Assembly (NCBI GenBank): GCA_947627005.1
Contig: CANQUJ010000004.1
Location: 1 to 64,000 of the forward strand
DNA: 64,000 bases
Direction: 5' to 3'
From: an uncultured Clostridia bacterium
GTDB lineage: Bacteria > Bacillota > Clostridia > Oscillospirales > Ruminococcaceae
Below the pieces are notes generated by a model, which made no database searches, was not told the origin of the DNA, and saw only the letters and a program-made list of their open reading frames with translations. This document shows positions 1 to 9,016 of this stretch, one piece after another (position 1 is the stretch's first letter; the number at the start of each line of letters is the position of its first letter). A program made the translations under genes and the position numbers.

Positions 1-890
1 GCAAGGTCGTCGGGGAAATGATTCTTGACCTCCGCCTTTTCGCTCCCGCCGTAAGGGGGATTCATCAGAATGACCTCGAACTTGTCCTTTTCGGTGTAGT
101 CTAAAACGTCGCGCAGCAGCGAGTTGTCGTGATAAATTTTTGGCACGTCGAGGTCGTGCAGCAGCATATTCGTTATGCAAAGCATATACGGAAACTGCTT
201 CTTCTCAACGCCGTAGACCGATTCGCTTCGAGCGGAGTTGTCGCCCGTCGTGACGATTTGTTTGTCAAGCTCTTTGAGCCAGCTCGTGATGAAGCCGCCC
301 GTTCCGCAGGCGAAGTCAGCCATATGCTCGCCGATTTTCGGTTTTATCATCTTCGCCATAAAATCGGTGACGGCTCTCGGGGTGTAAAATTCGCCCGCCG
401 AGCCTGCGCTTTGAAGCTCTTTGAGGATAGATTCATAGATCTCCCCGAAAGCGTGACTTTCCTCATAATCCGAAAGGTCGAGCTCGTCGATTATGTTTAT
501 TACCTGCCGAAGCAGTACGCCGTCTTTCATATAGTTATTCGCGTCGGCGAAAGTCGTCTGAACAATAGCTTTTTTGATAGGCGTGTTTGCGTCGACGTTA
601 AGACCGCGAAGAGTCGGAAAAAGGGTGTTGTTTACAAAATCAAGGAGCTTGTCGCCTGTCATCGCGCTGCCCGATTTATCGTCGTGCGCCCAGTTCGCCC
701 AGCGGCAGTTGTCGGGGATAATCGAGGTATAGCCGTCGTCCGACCATTCCCAGTCCTGCTCCTTGGCGTCGTAAACTTTAAGGAACAGAAGCCAAGCTAT
801 CTGCTCGATTCTCTGCGCGTCGCCGTTGATTCCCGCGTCGTTTCTCATAATATCCCGAAGTCTTTTTACAAATCCCGAAAGGTTGCTCAT
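1..890 (-). CDS. hsdM: Type I restriction-modification DNA methyltransferase subunit HsdM (3' part outside window)
   Basis: This is the N-terminal ~296 residues of an adenine-specific N6 methyltransferase that would methylate the recognition site chosen by an HsdS subunit. The start ATG (888-890) opens MSNLSGFVKRLRDIMRND, typical of the HsdM N-terminal helical domain. The SAM-binding motif FACGTGGF lies near residue 190 and the catalytic NPPYGG motif near residue 276. The family is usually about 480-530 residues, so roughly 200 are lost beyond base 1. It begins only three bases after the hsdR stop, so the two genes are co-transcribed in R-M order. No HsdS is visible; it may lie past the left edge. 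Confidence 0.93.
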   Translation of the reverse strand, partial: MSNLSGFVKRLRDIMRNDAGINGDAQRIEQIAWLLFLKVYDAKEQDWEWSDDGYTSIIPDNCRWANWAHDDKSGSAMTGDKLLDFVNNTLFPTLRGLNVDANTPIKKAIVQTTFADANNYMKDGVLLRQVINIIDELDLSDYEESHAFGEIYESILKELQSAGSAGEFYTPRAVTDFMAKMIKPKIGEHMADFACGTGGFITSWLKELDKQIVTTGDNSARSESVYGVEKKQFPYMLCITNMLLHDLDVPKIYHDNSLLRDVLDYTEKDKFEVILMNPPYGGSEKAEVKNHFPDDL

Positions 891-893
891 AAT

Positions 894-3257
894 TTAACCT
901 GCCTTATAAATTTCTTCTTCAAGCTCTTTTACCGCCCTGAGATAGCCGTCCTTGCCTCCGAAGTACGACGCGATTTTAGCGGGCTTGCCGTATTTTACAA
1001 ACGGGTCGAGCTGTAAAATTTCCGTCTTTTCGATTTCATATACCCCGAGGTTCATATACTTGTCGAGCAAAGCCTCCAAGACCTCTTTTGCAACTCCGCT
1101 GTATCTGCTCAAGAAATCGCGCTTTTTAACGCCGTTTGCGCGCTCTCGCCTTGTAAGCGGCTTTCGGTCGTATGCGACATGGCAGATAAAATCAAAGTCG
1201 TCAACGTCGGACATACCTTGCTCCGCTTTCATCGCTTCAAGGTCGATTCCCTGCTCCTTCAAAAGGTCGCGGACAGCCTCTTTCTTCTCCTCCGCACTCC
1301 ACTTCTGAATGAAATTGTCAAGCGAGGCATACTGCCCCAAAATGTTTGATTTTGTGTAATCGACGATGCTTTCCTGCCGCAGCAGCTTGCCGCCCGCGTC
1401 ATAAACCGATACCGATTTTCCGAGGATTTCAACCCTGCAACCGTTTCTGTCAACGATAGGCTTCGGGTTATCTTCGGTAGGAGCAGGCGGAAGGTCGGGG
1501 TCGCCGCCGTCCTGATTTGGCAAGCGGTTGGGGTCATAACCGTCGTCCTGAATGATGTCGCCGTCCCAAGCGGGATCGGCAAACAGCCTTGTCACATTGC
1601 GAAAATCCATCACCGTAAAGGACATTTTGCCCTCATTTTCGCGGATTCTGGTGCCGCGACCGATTATCTGCTTAAACTCGGTCATCGAATTTATCATCTC
1701 ATCAAGTACGATGAGCTTCGTCATCTTGCAGTCCGCACCCGTTGAAAGCAGCTTCGAGGTGGTGGCGATTACAGGATATTTCGCTCCGACGGAGATAAAA
1801 TAGCTCAGCTTGCTTTTGCCGTATGTATCCGAGCCCGTGATGCGGACAACATAATCGGGATTTTCTTTTGTAATATCTGAATTTAGGTTATTGAGCGCAA
1901 TCTTCATTCGATCAGCGTGGTCTTCATTTGCGCAGAACACGATGGTTTTCTGCATTCTGTCGGTGCTTTTCAGATAATTTGTTATCTCCCTCGCAACCTG
2001 ATATGTGCGGTCCTCAAGGACGATGTTATAATCGTAATCGCTGTTTGTATATATCCTGTCCTCGATCTCGTTGCCGTATTTGTCTACCTGACCTTTTAAA
2101 GGTCGCCAACCCTCGCCGATGTCCGTCTTGATATTGACTACCCGAAAAGGCGCAAGAAAGCCGTCCTCGATTCCCTCGCGAAGACTGTATGTGTAAACAG
2201 GCTCGCCGAAGTAGTCGATGTTTGAAATATACTTTGTTTCCTTTGGTGTTGCTGTCATTCCGATTTGCGCTGCTGATGAGAAATATTCCAAGATCTTTCT
2301 CCAGTTGCTGTCCTTTTTGGCAGAACCGCGGTGACATTCGTCTACGATGATAAGGTCAAAGAAATCTTTCTGAAACAGCTTAGCAAAGCGAGCGACCGCT
2401 TCATCGCCGTTCTCATCGTCGTCCGATTCCTCATTTCCAGAAAGCTGCTGATATAAAGAAAAATAGACCTCGTGCGACGTGACGGTTACGGGGTCGTCCT
2501 TGGAAAAATTGATTTTATGGATCGTCTTTTCAAGCGGCTTGAAGTCCTGCTGAATAGACTGGTCTATCAGAATATTTCTGTCCGCAAGATACAGAACTTT
2601 CTTTTTTAGTCCGCTCTTTAAAAGCCGATAAACTATCTGAAAAGCGGTATATGTTTTTCCGGTGCCTGTTGCCATTACAAGCAAAAGACGGTTCTGACCC
2701 TTCGCAATCGCCTCAACGGTGCGGTTTATTGCTTTTTGCTGATAATATCTCGGCGCGTATGTAGTCTGGCTTGTATAATACGGCTGACCTATCACGGTTT
2801 TCTCGGCGTCAGATATTCCCTGGCCCTCGTTAGCACCGACTTCCCAACGGGAGTTAAGCTCGTCCATAGACGGAAACTCGTCCAAAGAAAGCTCCCGCTC
2901 ATTGCCTGTTAAAAAATCATGCTCATAAAAACCGTCGCCATTCGAGCTGTATGCAAAAGGAATATCCATCATCACGGCGTAGGTCATAGCCTGTTGAAGT
3001 CCGAACGAAACAGTGTGGTTGTTGTCCTTTGCCTCGACGATGGCAATAGGTTTGTTATTACTGATATAGAGGACATAATCAGCCTTTTTCGGCTTTTCCC
3101 TGACCGTGATATTACCGCGAAGATTTATCTGCCCGTCGGTGATTTTTGTTTCCATCGTAACGAGCCCGAGATTCCACTTCGCGGCGATTGCAGGAGTGAT
3201 GTATTGGAGCTTTATATCTTCTTCTGACATCTCTTTTTTGGATAAAACAGTGCTCAC
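894..3257 (-). CDS. hsdR: Type I restriction enzyme endonuclease/translocase subunit HsdR
   Basis: Motor and nuclease subunit of a type I restriction complex; it translocates DNA with ATP and cuts unmodified DNA. In order, the 787 residues show a PD-(D/E)xK nuclease (D60, then E76 and K78 in IVEAKD), Walker A ATGTGKT at 196-202, DECH box at 306-309, GMTATP, and helicase motif VI QIIGRGTR, followed by a C-terminal domain expected to contact HsdM. The ORF could open upstream at a TTG (3263), but GTG 3257 sits seven bases after a perfect AGGAGG and is preferred. It is intact, shorter than the ~1000-residue EcoR124-type subunit, and nearer the EcoKI-like short form. It is first in its operon, behind the promoter at 3304-3332. 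Confidence 0.93.
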   Translation of the reverse strand: MSTVLSKKEMSEEDIKLQYITPAIAAKWNLGLVTMETKITDGQINLRGNITVREKPKKADYVLYISNNKPIAIVEAKDNNHTVSFGLQQAMTYAVMMDIPFAYSSNGDGFYEHDFLTGNERELSLDEFPSMDELNSRWEVGANEGQGISDAEKTVIGQPYYTSQTTYAPRYYQQKAINRTVEAIAKGQNRLLLVMATGTGKTYTAFQIVYRLLKSGLKKKVLYLADRNILIDQSIQQDFKPLEKTIHKINFSKDDPVTVTSHEVYFSLYQQLSGNEESDDDENGDEAVARFAKLFQKDFFDLIIVDECHRGSAKKDSNWRKILEYFSSAAQIGMTATPKETKYISNIDYFGEPVYTYSLREGIEDGFLAPFRVVNIKTDIGEGWRPLKGQVDKYGNEIEDRIYTNSDYDYNIVLEDRTYQVAREITNYLKSTDRMQKTIVFCANEDHADRMKIALNNLNSDITKENPDYVVRITGSDTYGKSKLSYFISVGAKYPVIATTSKLLSTGADCKMTKLIVLDEMINSMTEFKQIIGRGTRIRENEGKMSFTVMDFRNVTRLFADPAWDGDIIQDDGYDPNRLPNQDGGDPDLPPAPTEDNPKPIVDRNGCRVEILGKSVSVYDAGGKLLRQESIVDYTKSNILGQYASLDNFIQKWSAEEKKEAVRDLLKEQGIDLEAMKAEQGMSDVDDFDFICHVAYDRKPLTRRERANGVKKRDFLSRYSGVAKEVLEALLDKYMNLGVYEIEKTEILQLDPFVKYGKPAKIASYFGGKDGYLRAVKELEEEIYKAG

Positions 3258-3303
3258 AAACAAACCTCCTAAAATTTAATAAATAATGAGATGCTTTTTT
3301 GTA

Positions 3304-3332
3304 ATTATAGCACAGTTATTGTCGCATTTCAA
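3304..3332 (-). promoter_or_regulatory. Predicted SigA-type promoter of hsdRM
   Basis: Reading the minus strand, TTGAAA (3327-3332) and TATAAT (3304-3309) are separated by 17 bases, about 45 bases upstream of the hsdR start. Confidence 0.65.
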
Positions 3333-3713
3333 GAGGGAAAAGTGTTATATATAGCAGCTGTAATTTAGTGAAGTTAAACGAAAAACGATGATTAACAGTT
3401 AATGCGAGCATAAATAATGAGAAAATTTGAAGAACGGAATGGCTTTGGATAGGAAGAGATAAGAAAAAACAGAAGTTGCAAAAGTCTTAGAGCAAGATTC
3501 TACCGCGGGAGCAAATTTTGCTGCGCGGAATCTTGTTGGAGTTTACTTTCAAAAAAGAAACTAAAATCTGCGCCCATGTTAATTCCAAGAATAAGCCTTT
3601 CAGAAAACGCTGAAAGGCTTATTTTATGGGTATCTATACATTATAAATACTTAACTTTTCCGCTCATTGCAGTATGCAAAATATGAGCGGTATTTTTATT
3701 TAGGAGGATAATT
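3333..3713. other. Gene-free junction between hsdRM and the mobile-element replication gene; three hairpins
   Basis: No gene is seen. Three palindromes occur. At 3493-3535, arms CAAGATTC/GAATCTTG enclose inner AGCAAA/TTTGCT. At 3590-3626, AAGCCTTTCAG/CTGAAAGGCTT is followed by TTTTA and looks like an intrinsic terminator. At 3660-3691, CCGCTCAT/ATGAGCGG precedes a T-rich run directly before the ribosome binding site of the next gene, and so could be an attenuator. AT content is higher than in the flanks, consistent with the edge of an imported segment. Confidence 0.55.
3590..3630 (+). terminator. Intrinsic terminator-like hairpin
   Basis: An 11-base stem AAGCCTTTCAG/CTGAAAGGCTT with a short loop, followed by ATTTTAT. 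No gene in the window ends just before it, so it may have come with the imported segment. Confidence 0.55.
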
Positions 3714-4523
3714 ATGTCAATATTCAGAGTAGAACACACCACAGGATTCACCGTCATGAGCAACTATCATCTTAGGGATAAGAACCTGTCACTTAAGGCA
3801 AAAGGACTTCTTTCTCAAATGCTGTCCCTCCCGGAAGAGTGGGATTACACCCTCGCGGGACTGTCTTTTATCAATCGCGAGAAGATTGACGCCGTTCGTG
3901 AAGCGATCAAAGAGCTTGAAAACGCTGGGTACATCGTCCGCACTCGTGAGCGCGATGAGAAGGGACGTTTGAAAGGCACAGAGTATGTAATCTATGAGCA
4001 GCCGCAACAGGATAATCCTGCGTCGGAAAACCCAACGTTGGATAATCCAACATTGGAAAAACCTACGTTGGGAAATCCAACGCAATTAAATACTTATAAA
4101 AGAAATAAAGAAATATTAAATACTGATTCAATCAATCATCTATCAATCAAAGATGAGGCTGATGAGATGTCGCGCGCAGAATTGGAAGATGAAATCAAAT
4201 CCAACATTGACTACGACATCATCGTTGAAAACAAGCAGAACGACAAGCGGCAGATCGACGAGATAGTAACTCTCATGCTTGATGCTATATGCTCGCCGTC
4301 TGCCACTATTCGTATCAACGGCACAGATATTTCAAGTGTGGCAGTTAGGGAACGGTTCTTACAACTTGACAGTGAGCATATCGATTATGTATTGTTCGCG
4401 ATGGAGCGCTCAAAACCCGAAATCAGGAACATTAGGACATATCTGTTGACCGCGCTATACAACGCTCCCGCGACGATGGACAGCTACTATTCCGCACTTG
4501 TCAGCCGTGATCTGAATTTGTAG
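3714..4523 (+). CDS. Mobile-element replication initiator-like protein (HTH + DUF6017)
   Basis: Family known from integrative and conjugative elements and plasmids of Clostridia, where it is annotated as replication initiator or helix-turn-helix protein. Residues 1-95 (FRVEHTTGFTVMSNYHLRDK..., then LSLKAKGLLSQMLSLPEEWDYT) form a winged-helix DNA-binding domain. Residues ~98-128 are a linker of repeating NPTL(D/E)-type units (PTLDNPTLEKPTLGNPT). The last ~100 residues match the DUF6017 type ending in YSALVSRDLN. The ATG follows TTTAGGAGG at good spacing. The gene is intact but has none of its usual neighbours (relaxase, recombinase, conjugation genes), so it is probably a remnant of an integrated element. 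DNA-binding role is inferred from family. Confidence 0.8.
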   Translation: MSIFRVEHTTGFTVMSNYHLRDKNLSLKAKGLLSQMLSLPEEWDYTLAGLSFINREKIDAVREAIKELENAGYIVRTRERDEKGRLKGTEYVIYEQPQQDNPASENPTLDNPTLEKPTLGNPTQLNTYKRNKEILNTDSINHLSIKDEADEMSRAELEDEIKSNIDYDIIVENKQNDKRQIDEIVTLMLDAICSPSATIRINGTDISSVAVRERFLQLDSEHIDYVLFAMERSKPEIRNIRTYLLTALYNAPATMDSYYSALVSRDLNL

Positions 4524-4653
4524 TCGAGAGCCGAAGAAGGGGAGATGATTTGCTGTATCAAAAAGTGTCCGAAATCGCCTAAAAAATGCTTTGCAGCGCG
4601 TTCTGTCACGCTTGGCATGCTCTCCCGCTTTGCCGTTTCCCGAACCGCTCTCG

Positions 4654-4682
4654 TTGACATTACTCCGAAAAAAGTATATAAT
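4654..4682 (+). promoter_or_regulatory. Consensus SigA promoter of the AraC-type gene
   Basis: TTGACA (4654-4659), a 17-base spacer and TATAAT (4677-4682) match the consensus exactly, and a ribosome binding site TCGGAGG follows shortly before the ATG at 4714. This predicts strong constitutive expression of the regulator unless it is repressed. Confidence 0.8.
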
Positions 4683-4713
4683 AACATAAGATTACACTTT
4701 TCGGAGGTCAAAG

Positions 4714-5517
4714 ATGATAAAAATCGGCGCGATCGGCTACAACTACTGTCATAAAGACAACTTCTGCGCGGATAACCCGAACGGTCCGGGGGCGTGGCTT
4801 TTTCTCCTGATAAAATCCGACGCGCTCCTCACAATTCGCGGCAGGGAATACGCCGTCAAGCCCGGGACGGTTTGTTTCATCTCGCCGAGCACGCCCTGCG
4901 GCTATCGCGCCAAGGACGGCGAATATACCGACGACTGGTTTTATTTCGACGGAATGGACGAAGCGGAGTCGCAGCGGTTTAAAGATATGAAAATTTCGGT
5001 CGACGAGCCGATTTATATCGGAAATTTCGCCGCCGTCTCGGGGATAATTTATACCCTTACGACGGAGTTTTATTCCGCAAATATTTATCATGACGAAAAT
5101 GTTGAGCTTTACACTCGGATATTGCTCAACATGATCTCCCGGAGCATAATTGAGGGGACGTTTTCGGAGCGGGGTATTTCGACAGCGCAAAAGGAACATC
5201 TCCACTATATCAGGACGTGGATATATCACGAGCCGAAGGACGTGCCGACGGTTGCGATTCTTGCAAGGTCGTTCGGAATGAGCCTTTCAAGCCTTGAGCA
5301 TTTATATACCAAGATTTTCGGAATATCCATCAAGCAGGATATTATCAACAGCAGAATGACCTGCGCGAAAAGGCTGCTGCTGTCGACGAACCTAAGTGTT
5401 GCGGAAGTCGGCGAAAAATGCGGCTACCAGAGCAGCTACGGCTTTATGCGGCAGTTCAAGCAATATGTCGGGGCGACTCCGACCGAGTACCGAAAGACCC
5501 AATTCGTGGGCAAATGA
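4714..5517 (+). CDS. AraC-family transcriptional regulator
   Basis: A 267-residue regulator. The N-terminal ~140 residues form an AraC-type cupin sensing domain (AWLFLLIKSDALLTIRG, YAVKPGTVCFISPSTP). The C-terminal ~100 residues carry two helix-turn-helix motifs, the second ending in the family signature GYQSSYGFMRQFKQYVG then TPTEYR. It sits immediately upstream of a sugar-binding lipoprotein and five glycosidase genes on the same strand, so it is inferred to activate them in response to a sugar from their substrate. The start ATG follows GGAGG. It has its own consensus promoter and is separated from the next gene by a miniature inverted-repeat element. Confidence 0.9.
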   Translation: MIKIGAIGYNYCHKDNFCADNPNGPGAWLFLLIKSDALLTIRGREYAVKPGTVCFISPSTPCGYRAKDGEYTDDWFYFDGMDEAESQRFKDMKISVDEPIYIGNFAAVSGIIYTLTTEFYSANIYHDENVELYTRILLNMISRSIIEGTFSERGISTAQKEHLHYIRTWIYHEPKDVPTVAILARSFGMSLSSLEHLYTKIFGISIKQDIINSRMTCAKRLLLSTNLSVAEVGEKCGYQSSYGFMRQFKQYVGATPTEYRKTQFVGK

Positions 5518-5518
5518 G

Positions 5519-5822
5519 TCAGAGGATAGATGATTAGAGGATAGAAGATAGAAAACGCACCTAAGATTTATGAACTTTGCGCATTTTGCGCACGCTGAAG
5601 GACAAAATGTGCAAAATGTGCAAAATCCACGAAACCGAAAAGTAAAAAATAATAGTTTGATTCTACGATTTAAATTATTAAAGCAGATTTTGCTATTTAT
5701 ATTCTTATGAACTTTGCACATTTTGCGCACGTTGAGGGATAAAATGTTCAAAATGCGCAAAATCCACAAAAGTCCGTCCGAGCGTTTCTATCTTCTATCC
5801 TCTAACTCTCTATCCTCTAATT
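5519..5822. repeat. MITE-like element with ~40 bp terminal inverted repeats
   Basis: The left arm (about 5519-5558) and right arm (5782-5822) are near-perfect inverted copies built around AGAGGATAGAAGATAGAAA. Between them lie two ~63 bp direct copies (5571-5633 and 5708-5770), each beginning TGAACTTTGC and each internally palindromic (TTTGCGCATTTTGCGCA against TGCAAAATGTGCAAA). No protein is encoded. It fills most of the gap between the AraC gene and the binding-protein gene and ends about 35 bases before the latter's promoter. Confidence 0.75.
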
Positions 5823-5858
5823 TGCGCGTTTCGTTATCTCATCTCTGAATTTATGCTA

Positions 5859-5887
5859 TTTACAAAAGCTCATTTTTATGTTATCAT
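5859..5887 (+). promoter_or_regulatory. Predicted promoter of the sugar-binding protein/glycosidase cluster
   Basis: TTTACA (5859-5864), 17 bases, TATCAT (5882-5887). It is weaker than consensus, as expected for a gene needing an AraC-type activator. Confidence 0.55.
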
Positions 5888-5918
5888 ATAGACAGCCTTT
5901 ATGAAAGGAGTTTTATTT

Positions 5919-7355
5919 GTGAAAAGATTATTTGCTGTTTTCGCGGTGATTTTGCTGATCCTCTCGCTTGTCGGCTGCGGAAGCTCGAGAAGAAAGATCA
6001 TCGAGATTACCCTTGCGAGCGAGGATTCCGAGGCTATCCTCAACGCCGCGGGAATTAGGCTGCCGACCGTGGAGGAAACACCCGCCGCGGGCACGACTAT
6101 CAAGTGGTTCTCGTTCTATGACGGCTTCCACAATTACAGCGAGGGGCAGACCGTCAACACCGGCTACTTCACCTTCCACGAAAGATACGGCTGCGAGATC
6201 GAATATGTAGAGACCACCTGGGCGGATTCTATGAGCGACCTTGCGGCGAAGGTCTTGTCTAACGACTCGCCCGACTTCTATCCCTGCGGAACCGGCATTT
6301 TCCCGAGCGGCGCGATAAAAGGCGTGTTCCAGCCGGTCGACCCTTATGTCGACTACGACGACAAGCTTTGGGCGGATATGAAGGACTATGCCTATAACTA
6401 CTTCAGCCTTAACGGCCACCCCTATTTTATAGTCACCGACACCTCCTACGGCACCGTTATGTGCTATAACCGCCGCATAATCGAGGAATACGGATATGAA
6501 GACCCCGCCGAGCTGTTCTATGACGACGAGTGGACTTGGGACGAGTTCTACGAGATGTGCGTGGACTTTTCGGACGGCGATTCGGACAGATTCGCCCTCG
6601 ACGGCTGGTACTATCCCGCCGGCATTCTCCATTCCTGCGGCACCTCGGTAGTCGAATACGACACCGAGCAGAGGGCGTTCGTCAGCAACGTCGACGCTCC
6701 GGAGCTCGAGCGGGCGAATCAGCTTCTTTATAACCTCATCAAGAACGACTGCTCTTATCTTGCCCACTATCAAAGTTGGGTTCAGAGAAACGACACCAAC
6801 GGCGGCGGAATGAAGGACGGACTGCTTTTGTTCTATATCTCGGGCGACTGGGCGTTTACCGGCGAGGTTGACCTTATCACCCCGGTCTTCGGCGACGTCA
6901 CTAAAAACGAGCTTATGTTCGTCCCGGTACCGAGAGACCCCAACGGCGACGGCAACTACTACATAGAAAGCTCCCCGGCGGGATACTGCATAGTCAAGGG
7001 CGCGCCCAACCCCGAGGGAGTGGGATTGTTCGCCTCTTGCGAAAGATTTAAAGTAGTCGACCCGACCGTCGTGAACATCGACAAGAAACAGAAGCAGGAG
7101 AAATATCTTTGGACCGACGAGATGCTCGATATGTGGGATTCCTGCTACAATCTTGCAAACGACAAAGACACCTCGCTCGTAATCTACGGCGACGGGCTTA
7201 CCGAAACTGTAGCCTCATTCTACAACAGCTTCGAGACCCAAGGGTTCATTCAGGACATCTCCTCTTGGGCGCAGCTTAAAGAGGCTAACGCCGACGGGCT
7301 TCAGCTCGCCCTCGACGACCTTAACGCGAGAATAGCGGAGTTTGAAGAAAGCTAA
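5919..7355 (+). CDS. Extracellular solute-binding lipoprotein (family 1, sugar ABC transporter)
   Basis: Surface-anchored binding protein that should deliver oligosaccharides to an ABC importer. The chosen GTG start gives a lipoprotein signal peptide with lipobox LVGC, cysteine at residue 20; an in-frame ATG at 5901 is rejected because it overlaps the AAAGGAG ribosome binding site. The rest has the family 1 architecture: WFSFYDGF early strand, YFIVTDTSYGTVMCYNRR, DEWTWDEFYEMC, and a C-terminal lobe. Its 478 residues are usual for the family. Neither permease nor ATPase genes follow; glycosidase genes do instead, so it must work with an importer encoded elsewhere or serve as an orphan receptor. 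The substrate is unknown and inferred from its neighbours. Confidence 0.88.
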   Translation: MKRLFAVFAVILLILSLVGCGSSRRKIIEITLASEDSEAILNAAGIRLPTVEETPAAGTTIKWFSFYDGFHNYSEGQTVNTGYFTFHERYGCEIEYVETTWADSMSDLAAKVLSNDSPDFYPCGTGIFPSGAIKGVFQPVDPYVDYDDKLWADMKDYAYNYFSLNGHPYFIVTDTSYGTVMCYNRRIIEEYGYEDPAELFYDDEWTWDEFYEMCVDFSDGDSDRFALDGWYYPAGILHSCGTSVVEYDTEQRAFVSNVDAPELERANQLLYNLIKNDCSYLAHYQSWVQRNDTNGGGMKDGLLLFYISGDWAFTGEVDLITPVFGDVTKNELMFVPVPRDPNGDGNYYIESSPAGYCIVKGAPNPEGVGLFASCERFKVVDPTVVNIDKKQKQEKYLWTDEMLDMWDSCYNLANDKDTSLVIYGDGLTETVASFYNSFETQGFIQDISSWAQLKEANADGLQLALDDLNARIAEFEES

Positions 7356-7396
7356 AGGATTGAATATTTCACAAAATATCGGCTGTTGACCTTCAA

Positions 7397-7427
7397 GGCG
7401 CTGCTCGGCGGCAAACCCGGCAGCGCC
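7397..7427 (+). terminator. Hairpin between binding protein and GH43 gene
   Basis: GGCGCTGC/GCAGCGCC stem with inner CGG/CCG pairs and no good T tract. It probably attenuates or stabilises the upstream message (high binding-protein expression) rather than fully terminating. Confidence 0.5.
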
Positions 7428-7463
7428 GAAATTATATCCGCTCAACGAAGAAAGGAACTTAAT

Positions 7464-9005
7464 ATGAAGCTTATAAGAAGAATCACCGCCATCGCGGTCG
7501 GGTTGTCGCTTCTGAACATCACGGCCTGCGGGGCGAAAAAGGGCGCTGCGGTCGACGAAATTTCTCTTTCCGCCGGCTCGATTGTAAAGTCGCAGGGCGC
7601 GGCCGAGGCGATATCGGGGTATTCCCCGAAAGCGCTTTTTAAGGCGAAGCAGGGCCTTGAAAGCCCGATTCTGACCAACATTTTCTGCGCCGACCCGACC
7701 GCCGTCGAATATAACGGCAGGCTCTACGTTTACGGCACGAACGACAATCAGCAGTACCTCGAAAAGAGCGATTCGGACAACACCTATGAGTGCATAAAAT
7801 CCTTTGTAATCATCTCGACCGACGATATGGTGAACTGGCGGTTTGAGGGCATTATCGACACCGCGACAATCGCTCCGTGGATAATGGCGAGCTGGGCGCC
7901 GTCGGTGACATCGAGGGTGGAGGAAGACGGTCTTACCCACTTCTATCTTTACTTCTCAAACAGCGGCGCGGGGGTAGGCGTTCTGACCGCGACCGACCCC
8001 GCAGGACCTTGGAGCGACCCGCTCGGCAAGCCGCTTATCTACGCTGGAATGCCGGGACTTGCCGACTGCCCGAACCCGTTTGACCCGGGCGTTTGTATCG
8101 ACGACGACGGAGTCGGCTGGCTTGCTTTCGGCGGCGGCAGGGCGAGCGACGGCACCGACTATCTCCCCGGCTCGATGAGAATATGCCGCTTGGGCAGCGA
8201 TATGATCTCGGTCGACAGCGATTTTGTGAAGATAAAAGCGCCCTACTCCTTCGAGGCGAGCGAGCTTAATTACATCGGCGGTACGTTTGTCTACACCTAT
8301 AATTCCTCGTGGGATCCTCGCGACAGGTGGGATATTGACGGCACCGAAGCGCCGTCCGCGTGTTCGATGTGCTACATGACCACCAAAACCCCGCTCGATT
8401 CCGACAGCTGGGAGTATAAGGGGCAGTATCTCAAAAATCCCGGCGATCTGGGGCTCGGATACAGCAACAATCACACCCACCTGCAAAAGTTCGACGGCGA
8501 CTATTATCTTTTGTATCACACCCTCACCCTTGACAAGGAACTAAACACCGGTCACGGCTTCAGAAGCCTTTGCGTTGCGCCTTGTGAAGTCGACGAGAAA
8601 AAGGCGGTCATCTCCGAGTGCGAGGCCGACCTCAAGGGAGATATGCAGATAAAGCGGTTTGACCCATATTCGGTATGCCGAGCAGAAACGGCGTATCTTT
8701 CAGACTGCGAGTATGTAGAGGACGGCGGCGAGATATATGTAAAATGCGCTGAAAACGGCGTTATCGCGCTTAAAAACGTCGATTTCAAGGGCGGAAGCGG
8801 GATTTTTGCCGCCGGCGTCAGGGGCAAGGGCAGCATAGAGATCCGCCTTGACAGCTTCGACAGCGAGCCCGCCGCCGTCATATCCTTTGACTGTGACGAA
8901 TTTACGGCGGTTTATGACGAGGTCGAAATTAAAAAGGTTCACGACGTTTACTTTGTCATGTCGGGGGATTTCGAGTTTGACGAGTGGCAGTTTATCAAAG
9001 GTTAA
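7464..9005 (+). CDS. Glycoside hydrolase family 43 lipoprotein
   Basis: Likely surface-bound exo-acting arabinofuranosidase, xylosidase or arabinanase. The ATG at 7464 follows GAAAGGA and opens a lipoprotein signal (lipobox ITAC, cysteine 22); the longer ORF start at 7386 lies in the preceding hairpin and is rejected. The five-bladed propeller signatures are visible: catalytic-base strand NIFCADPTAVEYNGRLYVYG, then DPGVCIDDDGVGWLAFGGG, the general-acid region SFEASELNYIGGTFVYTY, and the NHTHLQKFDGDYYLLYH strand. The ~120 C-terminal residues form a beta-rich accessory domain. It is the only glycosidase of the cluster with an export signal, so it presumably trims the glycan outside the cell. 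Confidence 0.87.
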   Translation: MKLIRRITAIAVGLSLLNITACGAKKGAAVDEISLSAGSIVKSQGAAEAISGYSPKALFKAKQGLESPILTNIFCADPTAVEYNGRLYVYGTNDNQQYLEKSDSDNTYECIKSFVIISTDDMVNWRFEGIIDTATIAPWIMASWAPSVTSRVEEDGLTHFYLYFSNSGAGVGVLTATDPAGPWSDPLGKPLIYAGMPGLADCPNPFDPGVCIDDDGVGWLAFGGGRASDGTDYLPGSMRICRLGSDMISVDSDFVKIKAPYSFEASELNYIGGTFVYTYNSSWDPRDRWDIDGTEAPSACSMCYMTTKTPLDSDSWEYKGQYLKNPGDLGLGYSNNHTHLQKFDGDYYLLYHTLTLDKELNTGHGFRSLCVAPCEVDEKKAVISECEADLKGDMQIKRFDPYSVCRAETAYLSDCEYVEDGGEIYVKCAENGVIALKNVDFKGGSGIFAAGVRGKGSIEIRLDSFDSEPAAVISFDCDEFTAVYDEVEIKKVHDVYFVMSGDFEFDEWQFIKG

Positions 9006-9016
9006 GGTGAGCTGAT

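Noticed and set aside
129..1016. Plus-strand ORF of 295 codons opposite hsdM/hsdR
   Set aside because: Shadow of the two restriction genes on the opposite strand; no ribosome binding site and no family resemblance.
4545..4754. Short plus-strand ORF (MICCIKKCPKSPKKCF...) between the DUF6017 and AraC genes
   Set aside because: It runs across the consensus promoter and the AraC start and has no clear ribosome binding site. It may be a fragment of the mobile segment, but coding cannot be supported.
5928..6773. 281-codon minus ORF inside the solute-binding protein gene
   Set aside because: Mirror frame of a strongly biased coding sequence; the plus-strand protein has a lipobox and family motifs.
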